Shown here: positions 50,975-59,407 of the stretch, piece by piece
Layout of the letters: the number at the start of each line of letters is the position of its first letter
How positions within the stretch are numbered: the stretch's first letter is position 1
Source: Cyclobacteriaceae bacterium
Lineage (GTDB): Bacteria; Bacteroidota; Bacteroidia; Cytophagales; Cyclobacteriaceae
Direction of reading: 5' to 3'
DNA length: 64,000 nt
Assembly: GCA_019638395.1 (NCBI GenBank)
Contig: JAHBTX010000003.1
Coordinates: 558,001 to 622,000, forward strand
Program-made: the position numbers and the translations under genes
The notes under the pieces: generated by a model
The model's input: the letters and a program-made list of their open reading frames with translations, nothing else
Database searches by the model: none
Told to the model about the DNA's origin: nothing

Positions 50975-51590
50975 AGCGAGGGTGGTGATTGTAGAAGATA
51001 ATACAATTGTTAGGGAAGGCTTTACGTTTCTGGTTTCTTCCAACCCAAAATTTGTAGTAGTTAATACTTACGATAATGCAGAAGATGCAATCCGAAAATT
51101 GACCGATGATCAACCGGTGGTTATACTGATGGATATAGCCTTGCCGGGCATGAACGGGATTAAAGCTATATCCGAGATTAAGAAGGTGCGCCCTTCGGTA
51201 CATATTTTAATTATATCAGTACACGAAGAGAGTGAAGTTGTTTTTGAAGCATTATGTGCTGGTGCCACAGGCTATCTTACCAAAACTTCAAACTATGATC
51301 GCGTTACGGCCGCATTAGAAGAGATTATTAATGGCGGATCGCCCATGAGTTCTCAGATTGCCCGAATGGTAGTATCATCTTTTGCCCGAAATCAACGCTC
51401 ACCGTTATCACCACGCGAAACTGAGATTCTTACTGAATTGGCAACCGGAAAAAGCTATACCCGCATAGCTGACCAGTTGTTTCTAAGTAAAGATACCATA
51501 CGTACTCATATCAGAAATATTTATGCAAAGCTTCAGGTTAGTTCGAAGGCCGATGCAATTGCATTAGCAAAATCGGAACGATTGATCTAA
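50955..51590 (+). CDS. NarL/FixJ-type response regulator
   Basis: 211 aa. Receiver domain with VVIVEDN, phosphoacceptor D60 in ILMDIALPGMNG, and conserved Lys in TGYLTKTSN. C-terminal LuxR HTH (residues ~145-205, PLSPRETEILTELATGKSYTRIADQLFLSKDTIRTHIRNIYAKL). Begins 20 bases inside the kinase gene, a strong sign of coupled synthesis. Targets likely include the susC promoter 8.6 kb upstream, which has a palindrome near the -7 element; this is inference. Confidence 0.93.
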   Translation: MHIGQAKARVVIVEDNTIVREGFTFLVSSNPKFVVVNTYDNAEDAIRKLTDDQPVVILMDIALPGMNGIKAISEIKKVRPSVHILIISVHEESEVVFEALCAGATGYLTKTSNYDRVTAALEEIINGGSPMSSQIARMVVSSFARNQRSPLSPRETEILTELATGKSYTRIADQLFLSKDTIRTHIRNIYAKLQVSSKADAIALAKSERLI

Positions 51591-51750
51591 CCATAAACTT
51601 GAATTAAAAATACGTCAGAATGGGTGATTGATGAAACTATTTAATTCATCAATCTTGTAATGTAGCTTGATGAGCAGAAACATTTCTTCATACTAAATGG
51701 TTTAGGTATGAATATTTCTTAATAGAAGTTTCTAGGAGAGCCAACAAAAG

Positions 51751-51777
51751 GACCCTCGGACGGAGGGTCTTTTTTTA
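51751..51777 (+). terminator. Intrinsic terminator after the kinase-regulator operon
   Basis: Stem GACCCTC (51751-51757) and GAGGGTC (51763-51769), loop GGACG, followed by eight Ts. The stem is GC-rich and lies 160 bases after the regulator stop; the bases between (51591-51750) hold no gene. Confidence 0.9.
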
Positions 51778-51830
51778 TATTGAAACATATTTTTTCTTTC
51801 TTTTAACGATTGATAAATAATACTTCATTT

Positions 51831-52757
51831 TTATGAATATTCATTTGTCCAACCAAAATGGTTTGCAAGTACTTGTTTCTTTTCAGAAACTACATACGCT
51901 GCAAAGGCATTAGCAACTGGCGAGAACTTTTTACCCCTTACCCAAATTAATTGCCACGTTGATTGAATGGGTAAACCTTTTACCGGAATAAGTTGCAACT
52001 CGCCATGTATTAATTCAGAACGAATGCCAATTAGCGGCATAATCGAATAGCCCAACCCTGCCAACACGGCTTGTTTCACTGCTTCATTAGAAGTAAGCTC
52101 CATTTTCCTCCTAACCGTAATGTTATATTTATTAAAAAAACGCTCCATAGTTTGGCGGGTGCCAGAACCTTGTTCCCTGAAAATTAAAGGTAGTTGCTCA
52201 ACTATTTTTTTATCGGCTGTTGTTTTCTTCAATTGAGATTTCCCATTGCCCACTAAGTACAATTGATTGGGCATGAGCTCAATTTTTTCTACCTGCATGG
52301 TATCAGGCAAAATGGAAACGAGTGAAAAATCTACTTCGTTCTTTTCCAAACTTTCAATTACCCTGGCTTTATTGGTTACGTCTAACACAATTTCGATATC
52401 CGGATTTTTTTGCAGAAATCCTGAAAGTATGTAGGGGATTACATATTTGCCTGTTGATACAACTGAAACTTTAAGACGCCCCGAAAGTTTACCTTTGTAT
52501 GAAGTTGTTTTATATTCAATCGCTTGAACTTCCTGTAAAATTCGTTCGGCAGCGGCAGCAATCTCTTGCCCAAACTCAGTAACAAAGAGTTTTCTACCTA
52601 CCACTTCCGTTAGCGGAATGGAGAATTGATCCTGAAAATTTTTTAATTGAATAGACACAGCCGGTTGTGTTAGGTGCAACTCTTCTGAAGCTTTGGTAAT
52701 GCTTTGGTGTTGAGCAACCTGCTGAAAAACCTGCAATTGGTGAAGTGTGTATTTCAT
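51831..52757 (-). CDS. LysR-type transcriptional regulator
   Basis: 308 aa. N-terminal winged-helix (residues ~3-62, LHQLQVFQQVAQHQSITKASEELHLTQPAVSIQLKNFQ) and a periplasmic-binding-like effector domain (~88-295) with GSGTRQTMERFF and EAVKQAVLAGLGYSIMPL, near the CysL/CbbR group. It is divergent from the isocitrate dehydrogenase gene with an 84-base AT-rich shared region, the usual layout for a LysR regulator and its target. The effector cannot be read. Confidence 0.92.
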   Translation of the reverse strand: MKYTLHQLQVFQQVAQHQSITKASEELHLTQPAVSIQLKNFQDQFSIPLTEVVGRKLFVTEFGQEIAAAAERILQEVQAIEYKTTSYKGKLSGRLKVSVVSTGKYVIPYILSGFLQKNPDIEIVLDVTNKARVIESLEKNEVDFSLVSILPDTMQVEKIELMPNQLYLVGNGKSQLKKTTADKKIVEQLPLIFREQGSGTRQTMERFFNKYNITVRRKMELTSNEAVKQAVLAGLGYSIMPLIGIRSELIHGELQLIPVKGLPIQSTWQLIWVRGKKFSPVANAFAAYVVSEKKQVLANHFGWTNEYS

Positions 52758-52774
52758 AAATTAAATTTATGGTT

Positions 52775-52823
52775 GTTATAATAAAAATAAATAAAAATTT
52801 ATAATAACGAAAGCTCACATTTG
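52775..52823 (+). promoter_or_regulatory. LysR-icd intergenic inverted repeat and promoter element
   Basis: GTTATAATAAA (52775-52785) and TTTATAATAAC (52798-52808) form an inverted repeat with one mismatch and a 12-base spacer, a size and composition typical of a LysR binding site. CACATTTG (52816-52823) is a one-mismatch match to the -7 element TAnnTTTG and lies 18 bases before the icd ATG at 52842. Confidence 0.55.
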
Positions 52824-52841
52824 CAGGCAAAAAAAACAGCT

Positions 52842-54275
52842 ATGCAACGAATAACTGTAGCAAAAGGAGATGGAATTGGTCCTGAAATTATGGATGCAAC
52901 ACTTCGTATTATTTTGGCAGCCGGTGCTAAAATAAAAGTAGATGAAATTGAAGTAGGCGAAAAAGTGTACCTGGCCGGGAACACGGCCGGTATTGCTAAA
53001 GAAGCCTGGGATGTTATCAGAAAAAATAAAGTTTTTCTGAAAGCACCCATTACTACGCCTCAAGGAGGAGGCTACAAAAGTTTGAATGTAACCACGCGAA
53101 AGTTTTTGGGCTTGTATGCTAACGTCCGGCCTTGTCGCAGCTTTCATCCTTTTGTAAAAACCAAACATCCCGTTATGGATGTGGTGATCATTCGGGAAAA
53201 TGAAGAAGACCTCTATGCTGGAATAGAGCATCAGCAAACCGATGAAGTTGTGCAATGTTTAAAGCTGATTAGCAGGCCGGGCTGTGAAAAAATTGTACGT
53301 TATGCTTTTGAGTATGCGCGGCAATACGGCCGAAAGAAGGCTACCTGCTTCACAAAAGATAATATTATGAAGCAAACCGATGGTTTGTTTCATGCCGTGT
53401 TTGATGAAATAGGTGCTGAATATCCGGAGCTAGAAAAGGAGCATTGGATAATTGATATTGGGGCTGCCAAGCTGGCCGACACACCAGAAGCTTTCGATGT
53501 AGTGGTTATGCCTAACTTGTATGGCGATGTACTCTCTGATGTAGCAGCGCAGATTGCCGGGTCGGTTGGACTGGCTGGCTCAGCCAATATTGGTGAAGAG
53601 TGTTCGATGTTTGAAGCAATACATGGATCGGCACCACGCAGGGCCGGGCAGAATTTGGCAAATCCTTCGGGTTTGTTACAAGGTGCCATACTGATGCTTA
53701 ATCACATTGGTCAAACCGATGTGGCCGAGGTTGTGCAAAATGCCTGGCTTAAAACCATGGAAGATGGTATTCATACTTACGACATTTTTAAAGAAGGTGT
53801 TAGTAAGCAAAAGGCTGGTACACGTGAGTTTGCTGATGCCGTAATTGCAAACCTGAACAAGAAACCAACTAGGCTCGCACCGGTTAATTACGCCAGCGGC
53901 CAAGCACTTCAACTACCTCCTTACAAGCGTAAACCTGCTGCAAAAAAAGAACTGGTAGGTGTAGATGTATTCGTACACTGGCCTGGTACTGATGCAAACG
54001 AACTTGCCAGGCATGTAGCGGCTTTGGGTACACAAACACTATCGCTTTCAATGATTACAAACCGTGGCATTAAAGTTTGGCCCGATGGTTTTAAAGAAAC
54101 CTTTTGTACCGACCATTGGCGCTGCCGGTTTAAGCCAACATCGGGTACGATGCAACAAGCCGAAATTGTACAATTGTTAACTAAAGCAATCGAGAAAAAA
54201 ATCGACACTATTAAAACTGAAAACCTGTATGCGTTTGATGGGAAACCAGCATACTCACTGGGGCAAGGTCAATAA
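52842..54275 (+). CDS. icd: NADP-dependent isocitrate dehydrogenase, homodimeric Thermus-like type
   Basis: 477 aa TCA-cycle enzyme that oxidatively decarboxylates isocitrate to 2-oxoglutarate, CO2 and NADPH. The ATG at 52842 starts at the family opening RITVAKGDGIGPEIMDATL. Substrate loop: APITTPQGGGYKSLNVTTRKFLGLYANVRP; metal and hinge: MPNLYGDVLSDVAAQIAGSVGLAGSANIG; EAIHGSAPRRAGQNLANPSGL. The last ~140 residues (from KKELVGVDVFVHWPG) are the extra C-terminal domain of Thermus- and Rickettsia-type enzymes that is absent from E. coli Icd. A small gene follows 27 bases later. Confidence 0.94.
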   Translation: MQRITVAKGDGIGPEIMDATLRIILAAGAKIKVDEIEVGEKVYLAGNTAGIAKEAWDVIRKNKVFLKAPITTPQGGGYKSLNVTTRKFLGLYANVRPCRSFHPFVKTKHPVMDVVIIRENEEDLYAGIEHQQTDEVVQCLKLISRPGCEKIVRYAFEYARQYGRKKATCFTKDNIMKQTDGLFHAVFDEIGAEYPELEKEHWIIDIGAAKLADTPEAFDVVVMPNLYGDVLSDVAAQIAGSVGLAGSANIGEECSMFEAIHGSAPRRAGQNLANPSGLLQGAILMLNHIGQTDVAEVVQNAWLKTMEDGIHTYDIFKEGVSKQKAGTREFADAVIANLNKKPTRLAPVNYASGQALQLPPYKRKPAAKKELVGVDVFVHWPGTDANELARHVAALGTQTLSLSMITNRGIKVWPDGFKETFCTDHWRCRFKPTSGTMQQAEIVQLLTKAIEKKIDTIKTENLYAFDGKPAYSLGQGQ

Positions 54276-54302
54276 ATTTTCAACTAACCAACTATCATTA
54301 AA

Positions 54303-54584
54303 ATGAAGAAGCCACATACATTTAAACTAATCAACGGCAAGTTTGCAGCAAACGATGTTCGTAAAATTTTAATGGAGATGATTCAAAGTAAAATCAATTT
54401 CCACACACGCGAAATACATGGCATGGAAGAGCGTGGAGATGGAAGAACCAGTCATTCTGAGAAGCGAATAGCTCAATTACGAAAAGCAGCCGAAGCATTA
54501 AAGAAGGTCTTAACCAAAGCAGAGGCAAAGGGAACAAACCTTAAAATCTCTGCCAAGGTAGAGATTGAATTTCTGGATAAGTAA
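54303..54584 (+). CDS. Small lysine-rich protein of unknown function
   Basis: 93 aa, no recognised family. A short strand (FKLINGKFAANDVRKILMEM) is followed by a helix with HTREIHGMEERGDGRTSHSEKRIAQLRKAAEALKKVL and a final strand-like LKISAKVEIEFLD. Highly charged, no signal peptide or membrane segment. Starts 27 bases after icd, so probably in the same transcript. The predicted helices could mediate coiled-coil or nucleic-acid contacts, but function is unknown. Confidence 0.7.
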   Translation: MKKPHTFKLINGKFAANDVRKILMEMIQSKINFHTREIHGMEERGDGRTSHSEKRIAQLRKAAEALKKVLTKAEAKGTNLKISAKVEIEFLDK

Positions 54585-54594
54585 AATTTTTTTA

Positions 54595-54634
54595 AAGGTT
54601 TTTCTATTCAGTGCAATCTGAATAGAGAAACCTT
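54595..54634. repeat. 17-base-arm hairpin upstream of sbtA
   Basis: AAGGTTTTTCTATTCAG (54595-54611) and CTGAATAGAGAAACCTT (54618-54634), loop TGCAAT, with one G-T pair. No T-run follows on the plus strand. It begins 11 bases after the stop of the small gene and ends 37 bases before the sbtA ATG. It could be a terminator needing factor help, an attenuator, or an operator. Confidence 0.7.
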
Positions 54635-54670
54635 GTATATGCTGCTGCCCGTAATCTTTATAATCTTTTT

Positions 54671-55624
54671 ATGAATTTTGAATTAGTCTTAGATAATTTG
54701 ACCAACCCGGCTTTGCTTTTTTTTGCATTGGGTGTTTTGGCGGTGCGATTAAAGAGCGATTTGGAAATACCACCTAATTCATCAAAGTTTATTTCGCTTT
54801 ATCTTTTATTTTCAATAGGTTTTAAAGGCGGCCAGGAATTGGCGCATAGCGAGTTTTCGTGGGTGATAATCTGGTCCATCTTGTTCGGTATTGCGGTTGC
54901 ATGCATCATACCGCTCTACACATTTTATATTCTGAAACGCAGGCTTTCCATTGCCGATGCGGGAGCAATTGCTGCTGCCTATGGATCGGTTAGTGCTGTT
55001 ACGTTTGTTACAGCTGTATCGTTTCTTGAAATACAACAACTTAGTTTTGGCGGGCACATGGTAGCGGTTATGGCTTTAATGGAAGCACCCGCTATTATTA
55101 TAGGCGTAATTCTGATCCGGTTTTATTCCGGTAATCAAACAAAAGTTAGACTGCGCACAGTTATTAAACACTCATTCACCAACGGTAGTGTATTGATGAT
55201 TGTAGGGAGCCTGGTTATTGGTTGGTTAGCCAGCGATCAACAAGCCCAGGGTATAAAACCTTTTACAACAGATATATTCAAAGGATTTCTTGCCATTTTT
55301 TTACTTGACATGGGCGTGGTGAGTGGCCGAAAGCTGGAAGATTTTTTTAAGTCGGGCAAGTTTATTACTGTATTTGCCTTATTGATTCCATTATTCAATG
55401 GTGTTTTGGTAGCCTGGTTAAGTGGAATAATCACGCACGATGCTGGCGATCGGTTTATCTTTGCTGTACTGGCTGCAAGTGCCTCTTATATTGCCGTGCC
55501 TGCGGCTATGAAGATTGCAGCACCACAGGCCAATCCCGGAATTTTTTTACCCATGACGTTGGTAGTCACATTTCCATTCAATATTACCTTGGGTATGCCT
55601 ATTTACCTTTCAATAATCAATTGA
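54671..55624 (+). CDS. sbtA: SbtA-type sodium-dependent bicarbonate transporter family permease
   Basis: 317 aa with about ten membrane helices, matching the DUF897/SbtA family of Na+-dependent bicarbonate transporters. Signatures include ALFFALGVLAVRLKSDLEIP near the start, LLFSIGFKGGQELAHS, ADAGAIAAAYGSVSAVTFVTA, and SASYIAVPAAMKIAAPQANPGIFLPMTLVVTFPFN at the C-terminus. In cyanobacteria SbtA imports HCO3- and is controlled by a PII-like partner, SbtB; no SbtB gene is visible here. Part of a run with a LysR regulator, icd and a small gene. Confidence 0.88.
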   Translation: MNFELVLDNLTNPALLFFALGVLAVRLKSDLEIPPNSSKFISLYLLFSIGFKGGQELAHSEFSWVIIWSILFGIAVACIIPLYTFYILKRRLSIADAGAIAAAYGSVSAVTFVTAVSFLEIQQLSFGGHMVAVMALMEAPAIIIGVILIRFYSGNQTKVRLRTVIKHSFTNGSVLMIVGSLVIGWLASDQQAQGIKPFTTDIFKGFLAIFLLDMGVVSGRKLEDFFKSGKFITVFALLIPLFNGVLVAWLSGIITHDAGDRFIFAVLAASASYIAVPAAMKIAAPQANPGIFLPMTLVVTFPFNITLGMPIYLSIIN

Positions 55625-55630
55625 GTAAGC

Positions 55631-56272
55631 TTACCGGATATTGAACAACTTTTTGATTGACGAAACAATACTGGTAGCCAATACCGCACCGAGTGTAGCT
55701 AAGAAGATATCTTTCTGGGCATCCCAAATGTCGCCTTGTGTTCCAAGATAAGCATCGCCTTGTGCCGGAAAAAACACATCGGCAACAGCCCATTCTATTA
55801 ACTCATAAAATCCACTGATGGACAATGTAATTTCTATTGGTAACACCCAGGCCACCCACACCGGAAAGCGCAACCAACTGAGGAACATTTCGCGCATAGG
55901 GTATGCTAATAAAAAGCCAAAGCTAAAGTGCACGATTCTGTCATAATGATTGCGCTGCAGATCAAAGGTTTCCATCAACCAATAGCCAAACGGATTTTCG
56001 GCATACGTGTATTTCGATCCATACACATGCAGGCATAGGTACACACAAACAAGCAGATAACTTAAATCGCTGAACTGATATTTTTTAAAGGTAAAAATCA
56101 GAAAGCCTAAAAAAATAAACACCAGCGTATTTTCTAAAATCCAGTTGCTGATGTCGGTAGTACCAACCAGGGTTGAGCCCCAAACAACTGCAAAGACTAA
56201 AATATACAACTGCAACCAATGGTTACTTTTAAGCGGGGTTTTGGTTGGCGAGATGGCGAGTGTGAAAGACAT
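55631..56272 (-). CDS. YjdF/DUF2238 family membrane protein
   Basis: 213 aa, five or six transmembrane helices. The DUF2238 pattern is clear in YLLVCVYLCLHVYGSKYTYAENPFG, RNHYDRIVHFSFGFLLAYPMREMFL, SISGFYELIEWAVADVFFPAQGDAYLGTQGDIWDAQKDIFLATLGA. The function of YjdF is unknown. It is convergent with sbtA (6-base gap between stops) and has a 21-base-arm hairpin starting 2 bases upstream of its start codon, which would impede ribosome access. Confidence 0.88.
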   Translation of the reverse strand: MSFTLAISPTKTPLKSNHWLQLYILVFAVVWGSTLVGTTDISNWILENTLVFIFLGFLIFTFKKYQFSDLSYLLVCVYLCLHVYGSKYTYAENPFGYWLMETFDLQRNHYDRIVHFSFGFLLAYPMREMFLSWLRFPVWVAWVLPIEITLSISGFYELIEWAVADVFFPAQGDAYLGTQGDIWDAQKDIFLATLGAVLATSIVSSIKKLFNIR

Positions 56273-56273
56273 A

Positions 56274-56326
56274 ATTTCAGTTTAGGAATTTGGAACTGTT
56301 AAAAATCCAAAATCCTAAACTGAAAT
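56274..56326. repeat. 21-base-arm inverted repeat at the YjdF-like gene start
   Basis: Arms ATTTCAGTTTAGGAATTTGG (plus one A; 56274-56294) and TCCAAAATCCTAAACTGAAA (plus one T; 56306-56326), 20 of 21 positions paired, loop of 11 bases. No T-run on either strand. It sits 2 bases upstream of the YjdF-like start codon (minus strand) and 18 bases past the RND stop at 56345, so on the minus strand an RNA hairpin would abut the translation start. The arms are made of heptad-like units (ATCCAAA, ATCCTAA, ACTGAAA). Confidence 0.78.
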
Positions 56327-56344
56327 CAAAACCCGCCACCCTTA

Positions 56345-59300
56345 CTAATTTTCAATACGCGGTGGAATAAGTTTATAAACTACGGGAGTAACCACACGCG
56401 AGAGAAGAGTAGAGCTGATTAACCCGCCAATTAAAACAATGGCAAGCGGTGAGATTAACGGGTTGGAAGAAAGCGCAATTGGCAATAACCCACCAATGGC
56501 TGTCATAGAAGTTAGAATGATAGGCAGAAATCGTACTTCACCGGCTTCGCGAATGGCTTCTTCCAACGACTTGCCTTGCTGCCGCAATTGATTGGTAAAG
56601 TCCACCAATAAAATAGTATTCTTCACTTCAATCCCCGCAAGGGCAATTAACCCGATAATGGCTACAAACGAAAGTGAATTGCCGGTAAGCAGTAACGCTA
56701 CAACCGCACCCACAATACCAAGCGGTATAACCGATAGCACAATGAGTGTGCTTTTGAATGTTCTGAACTCCAAAATCAACACAGCAACAAACAAAAAGAT
56801 AGTTACAATAATCACACTTTCAAACCCGCCAAACGATTCCTGCCTACTCTCCACTTCGCCACCCATGCCATAACTATAACCAGTTGGAAGTTCGAATGCA
56901 TCCATTTGTTGAATAACATCATTTACCACATCGCCTACTAAATAATTTTTATCAACAAATGCAGTAAGCGCTACCATGCGTAACTTATCGTAATGATTGA
57001 TACTTAAAGGTGAAGATTCAAACTGCAGATCGGCTAATTGTGTTAATGGAATAGCGCGGCCTTGGTTATTATTGATATAAATGTTTTGAAGCGCATCCAA
57101 TGTGGGGGTTCCGGTTTTTCCTTTCGTAACCAATATCTCAACATCGTCTCCGGTTTCATCTGAATATTTGCCCAGGTTAAGCCCGGCCACCGCCAGGCGC
57201 ACTGTACGATCTATCGCTACGGTAGAAACACCCAACATCTGTGCCTTTTCTTTGTTGATGTTAACTTTGATATCCGACTTTAAATGCATTACCGGATTGG
57301 AGATGTAGATTGTTCCCTTCGTTTTTTCCAACAATGATTCAACTCGTGTTGCTATTAAACGCAACGTGTCCAGATTATCACCAAACAATCGAATCTCTAC
57401 AGGTGCATTAATGGGCGGGCCTTGCTCAAAATCTTTCACTTCAACTTTAGCACCCGGGTAGGGTGTCCAGCTTCTTCGCAAGGTTTCGATCAGGTTTAAT
57501 TTAGCTTCGGCCGAAGTATTATCCTGCAGTTGAACAAAAATCTGTGTGTAATCCGTGCGCTCGTTCTCAGGGATAACATTATAGTATATACGTGGATTTC
57601 CTTTGCCTACGTTGGTTGCGTAGTATTTAACAAGTTCATGTTTGGATAATTCCTGCTCAACTTTTTTGGTGATACTGTCGGTAAAGGCAAGGTTGGATTG
57701 CAGCGGAGTTGTAATCTCAACCAGGAACTGCGGTTTTTCACTGGCCGGAAATAAACTGAAGCCGATTACGGGAAACAACTGCAACGATCCTATAAAAATA
57801 AGCAAGGCTACGACTACTGTCCACCAGGGTTTGGCTAATGCTTTATCCAATAGTTTGGAGTAGCTGCCATGAATAATTTTTTTAAGTGCCCGCATAAACA
57901 GGTTGCCATCCGGATGTTCATGATTTTCTTTTAACAACCTGCTTGATAAAAACGGGATAATGGTAAGGGAAACAAGCATGGAAGCCAATACCGATGTAAT
58001 TACACCCATTGGAAGACTGCGAATAAATTCTCCGGCTCCTTCTGGTAAAAAAACCAACGGCAGAAATGCAATGATGAGTGTTGCTGTGCAACCTACTACA
58101 GCCAATCCAATTTGTTGTGTAGCTTTTAAGGTTGCTTCCAGGCGGCTGTGTCCTTCGCGCATCCAGCGTTCGATGTTTTCAACCACAACAATACTGTCAT
58201 CTACTAATAACCCGAGGGCAACCACCAACCCAACAATGCTTAACTGATTCAGGTTGTAACCAAGTGCATTCATTAATACAATGCCAATAGCAAGCGATAG
58301 TGGTATGGAGATCATAACAATAATAGCCGCCCGCTGGCCTAAGGGCAACAGGGTGATGGCTACCAGCATTATGGCCAACATAAAGTCAAATCCTAAACCG
58401 CTCAATCGCTTATTTACATTATCAGCCTGGTCAAAATGATGTACCAGATCGATATTGGCCGGAAGCCGCGATTGAAAGTCGGCAATAGTTTGCTTGTAAA
58501 TTTTTTGAACCTTGGTAATATTCTCGCCTTGTTTTTGCGCGGCTGTTACAAATACGCTTCGGTATCCGTTTAACCGGGTAATGTGTGTTTCATCCTCAAA
58601 CGATAAGTAAACATCGGCAACATCGCTTAATATAATGTTCTTGTTGTTGGCCGAGTAAACAATTGTTTTAGCTATTTCTTCGTGGTTAGTGTAGTTGCCG
58701 CTTGTTTTTATGTTGAATGATTTAGTGCCTGCATTTACGTTGCCACCGGGTATATTGGCAATTTCACTTTGCAAAGCACCCAGTACTGCTTCTGTCGGAA
58801 TTCGCATTTGGGCAAGTTTCTCCAGCTTCAGATCAACCCGTACGATTTTATCCGGCAACCCATGAACTTTTACTTTCTTGAGCGCTTTAATTTTTTCCAA
58901 TTCATCCTGCAATGCTTCTGCATACTTTTTCAAACTTTCGCGCGTAGCGTTTTCAGATACCAAAGCAACCTGAATTACATTCACATCCGATGGAGTAACT
59001 TTTCGCACTTCAATGCTGGTAATATTTTGGGGTAGCTCACCACGTAAGGCATTTACCTCGCGCACCAGTTCCGAATATTTTTCGTCCACATCGCTTTCAT
59101 ATTTATATTCTACAAATAAAACCGCTACGCCATCGCTTATGGTAGTTTTGATGCGCTTCAGATCTTCCAATTCAGAAATAACACGCTCCATTGGTTCAAC
59201 AACCAATTCTTCCATGTCCTTCGGGCTGGTGCCCGGATAAACCACTACAATGGGAAACTGCGGTGCATTAAGTTCAGGATCTTCCGAACGGGGCATATTT

Positions 59301-59389
59301 AAAATGGTGGTAACCCCCAGGGCAATAATCATCAGGAAGATTACCAATGTAAACTGATAATTCTTTACTGCGTAATCAGAGATTTTCAT
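56345..59389 (-). CDS. RND efflux pump inner-membrane transporter (second operon)
   Basis: 1014 aa, HAE1/CusA-like RND family with twelve predicted helices and two periplasmic loops. Markers: YPGTSPKDMEELVVEPMERVI near residue 50, the helix GLLVDDSIVVVENIERWMREGHSR with the Asp-Asp proton-relay pair, and GIEVKNTILLVDFTNQLRQQG near the end. The intact Asp pair predicts proton-coupled transport. Last in the order tetR-tolC-MFP-RND on the minus strand, with 18 bases from the MFP gene. Substrate unknown. Confidence 0.94.
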   Translation of the reverse strand: MKISDYAVKNYQFTLVIFLMIIALGVTTILNMPRSEDPELNAPQFPIVVVYPGTSPKDMEELVVEPMERVISELEDLKRIKTTISDGVAVLFVEYKYESDVDEKYSELVREVNALRGELPQNITSIEVRKVTPSDVNVIQVALVSENATRESLKKYAEALQDELEKIKALKKVKVHGLPDKIVRVDLKLEKLAQMRIPTEAVLGALQSEIANIPGGNVNAGTKSFNIKTSGNYTNHEEIAKTIVYSANNKNIILSDVADVYLSFEDETHITRLNGYRSVFVTAAQKQGENITKVQKIYKQTIADFQSRLPANIDLVHHFDQADNVNKRLSGLGFDFMLAIMLVAITLLPLGQRAAIIVMISIPLSLAIGIVLMNALGYNLNQLSIVGLVVALGLLVDDSIVVVENIERWMREGHSRLEATLKATQQIGLAVVGCTATLIIAFLPLVFLPEGAGEFIRSLPMGVITSVLASMLVSLTIIPFLSSRLLKENHEHPDGNLFMRALKKIIHGSYSKLLDKALAKPWWTVVVALLIFIGSLQLFPVIGFSLFPASEKPQFLVEITTPLQSNLAFTDSITKKVEQELSKHELVKYYATNVGKGNPRIYYNVIPENERTDYTQIFVQLQDNTSAEAKLNLIETLRRSWTPYPGAKVEVKDFEQGPPINAPVEIRLFGDNLDTLRLIATRVESLLEKTKGTIYISNPVMHLKSDIKVNINKEKAQMLGVSTVAIDRTVRLAVAGLNLGKYSDETGDDVEILVTKGKTGTPTLDALQNIYINNNQGRAIPLTQLADLQFESSPLSINHYDKLRMVALTAFVDKNYLVGDVVNDVIQQMDAFELPTGYSYGMGGEVESRQESFGGFESVIIVTIFLFVAVLILEFRTFKSTLIVLSVIPLGIVGAVVALLLTGNSLSFVAIIGLIALAGIEVKNTILLVDFTNQLRQQGKSLEEAIREAGEVRFLPIILTSMTAIGGLLPIALSSNPLISPLAIVLIGGLISSTLLSRVVTPVVYKLIPPRIEN

Positions 59390-59407
59390 GCGAGTTGATT
59401 TGTATTT

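Noticed and set aside
53390-53689. 99-residue minus-strand frame inside icd
   Set aside because: Opposite a complete, recognised enzyme; no independent evidence of coding.
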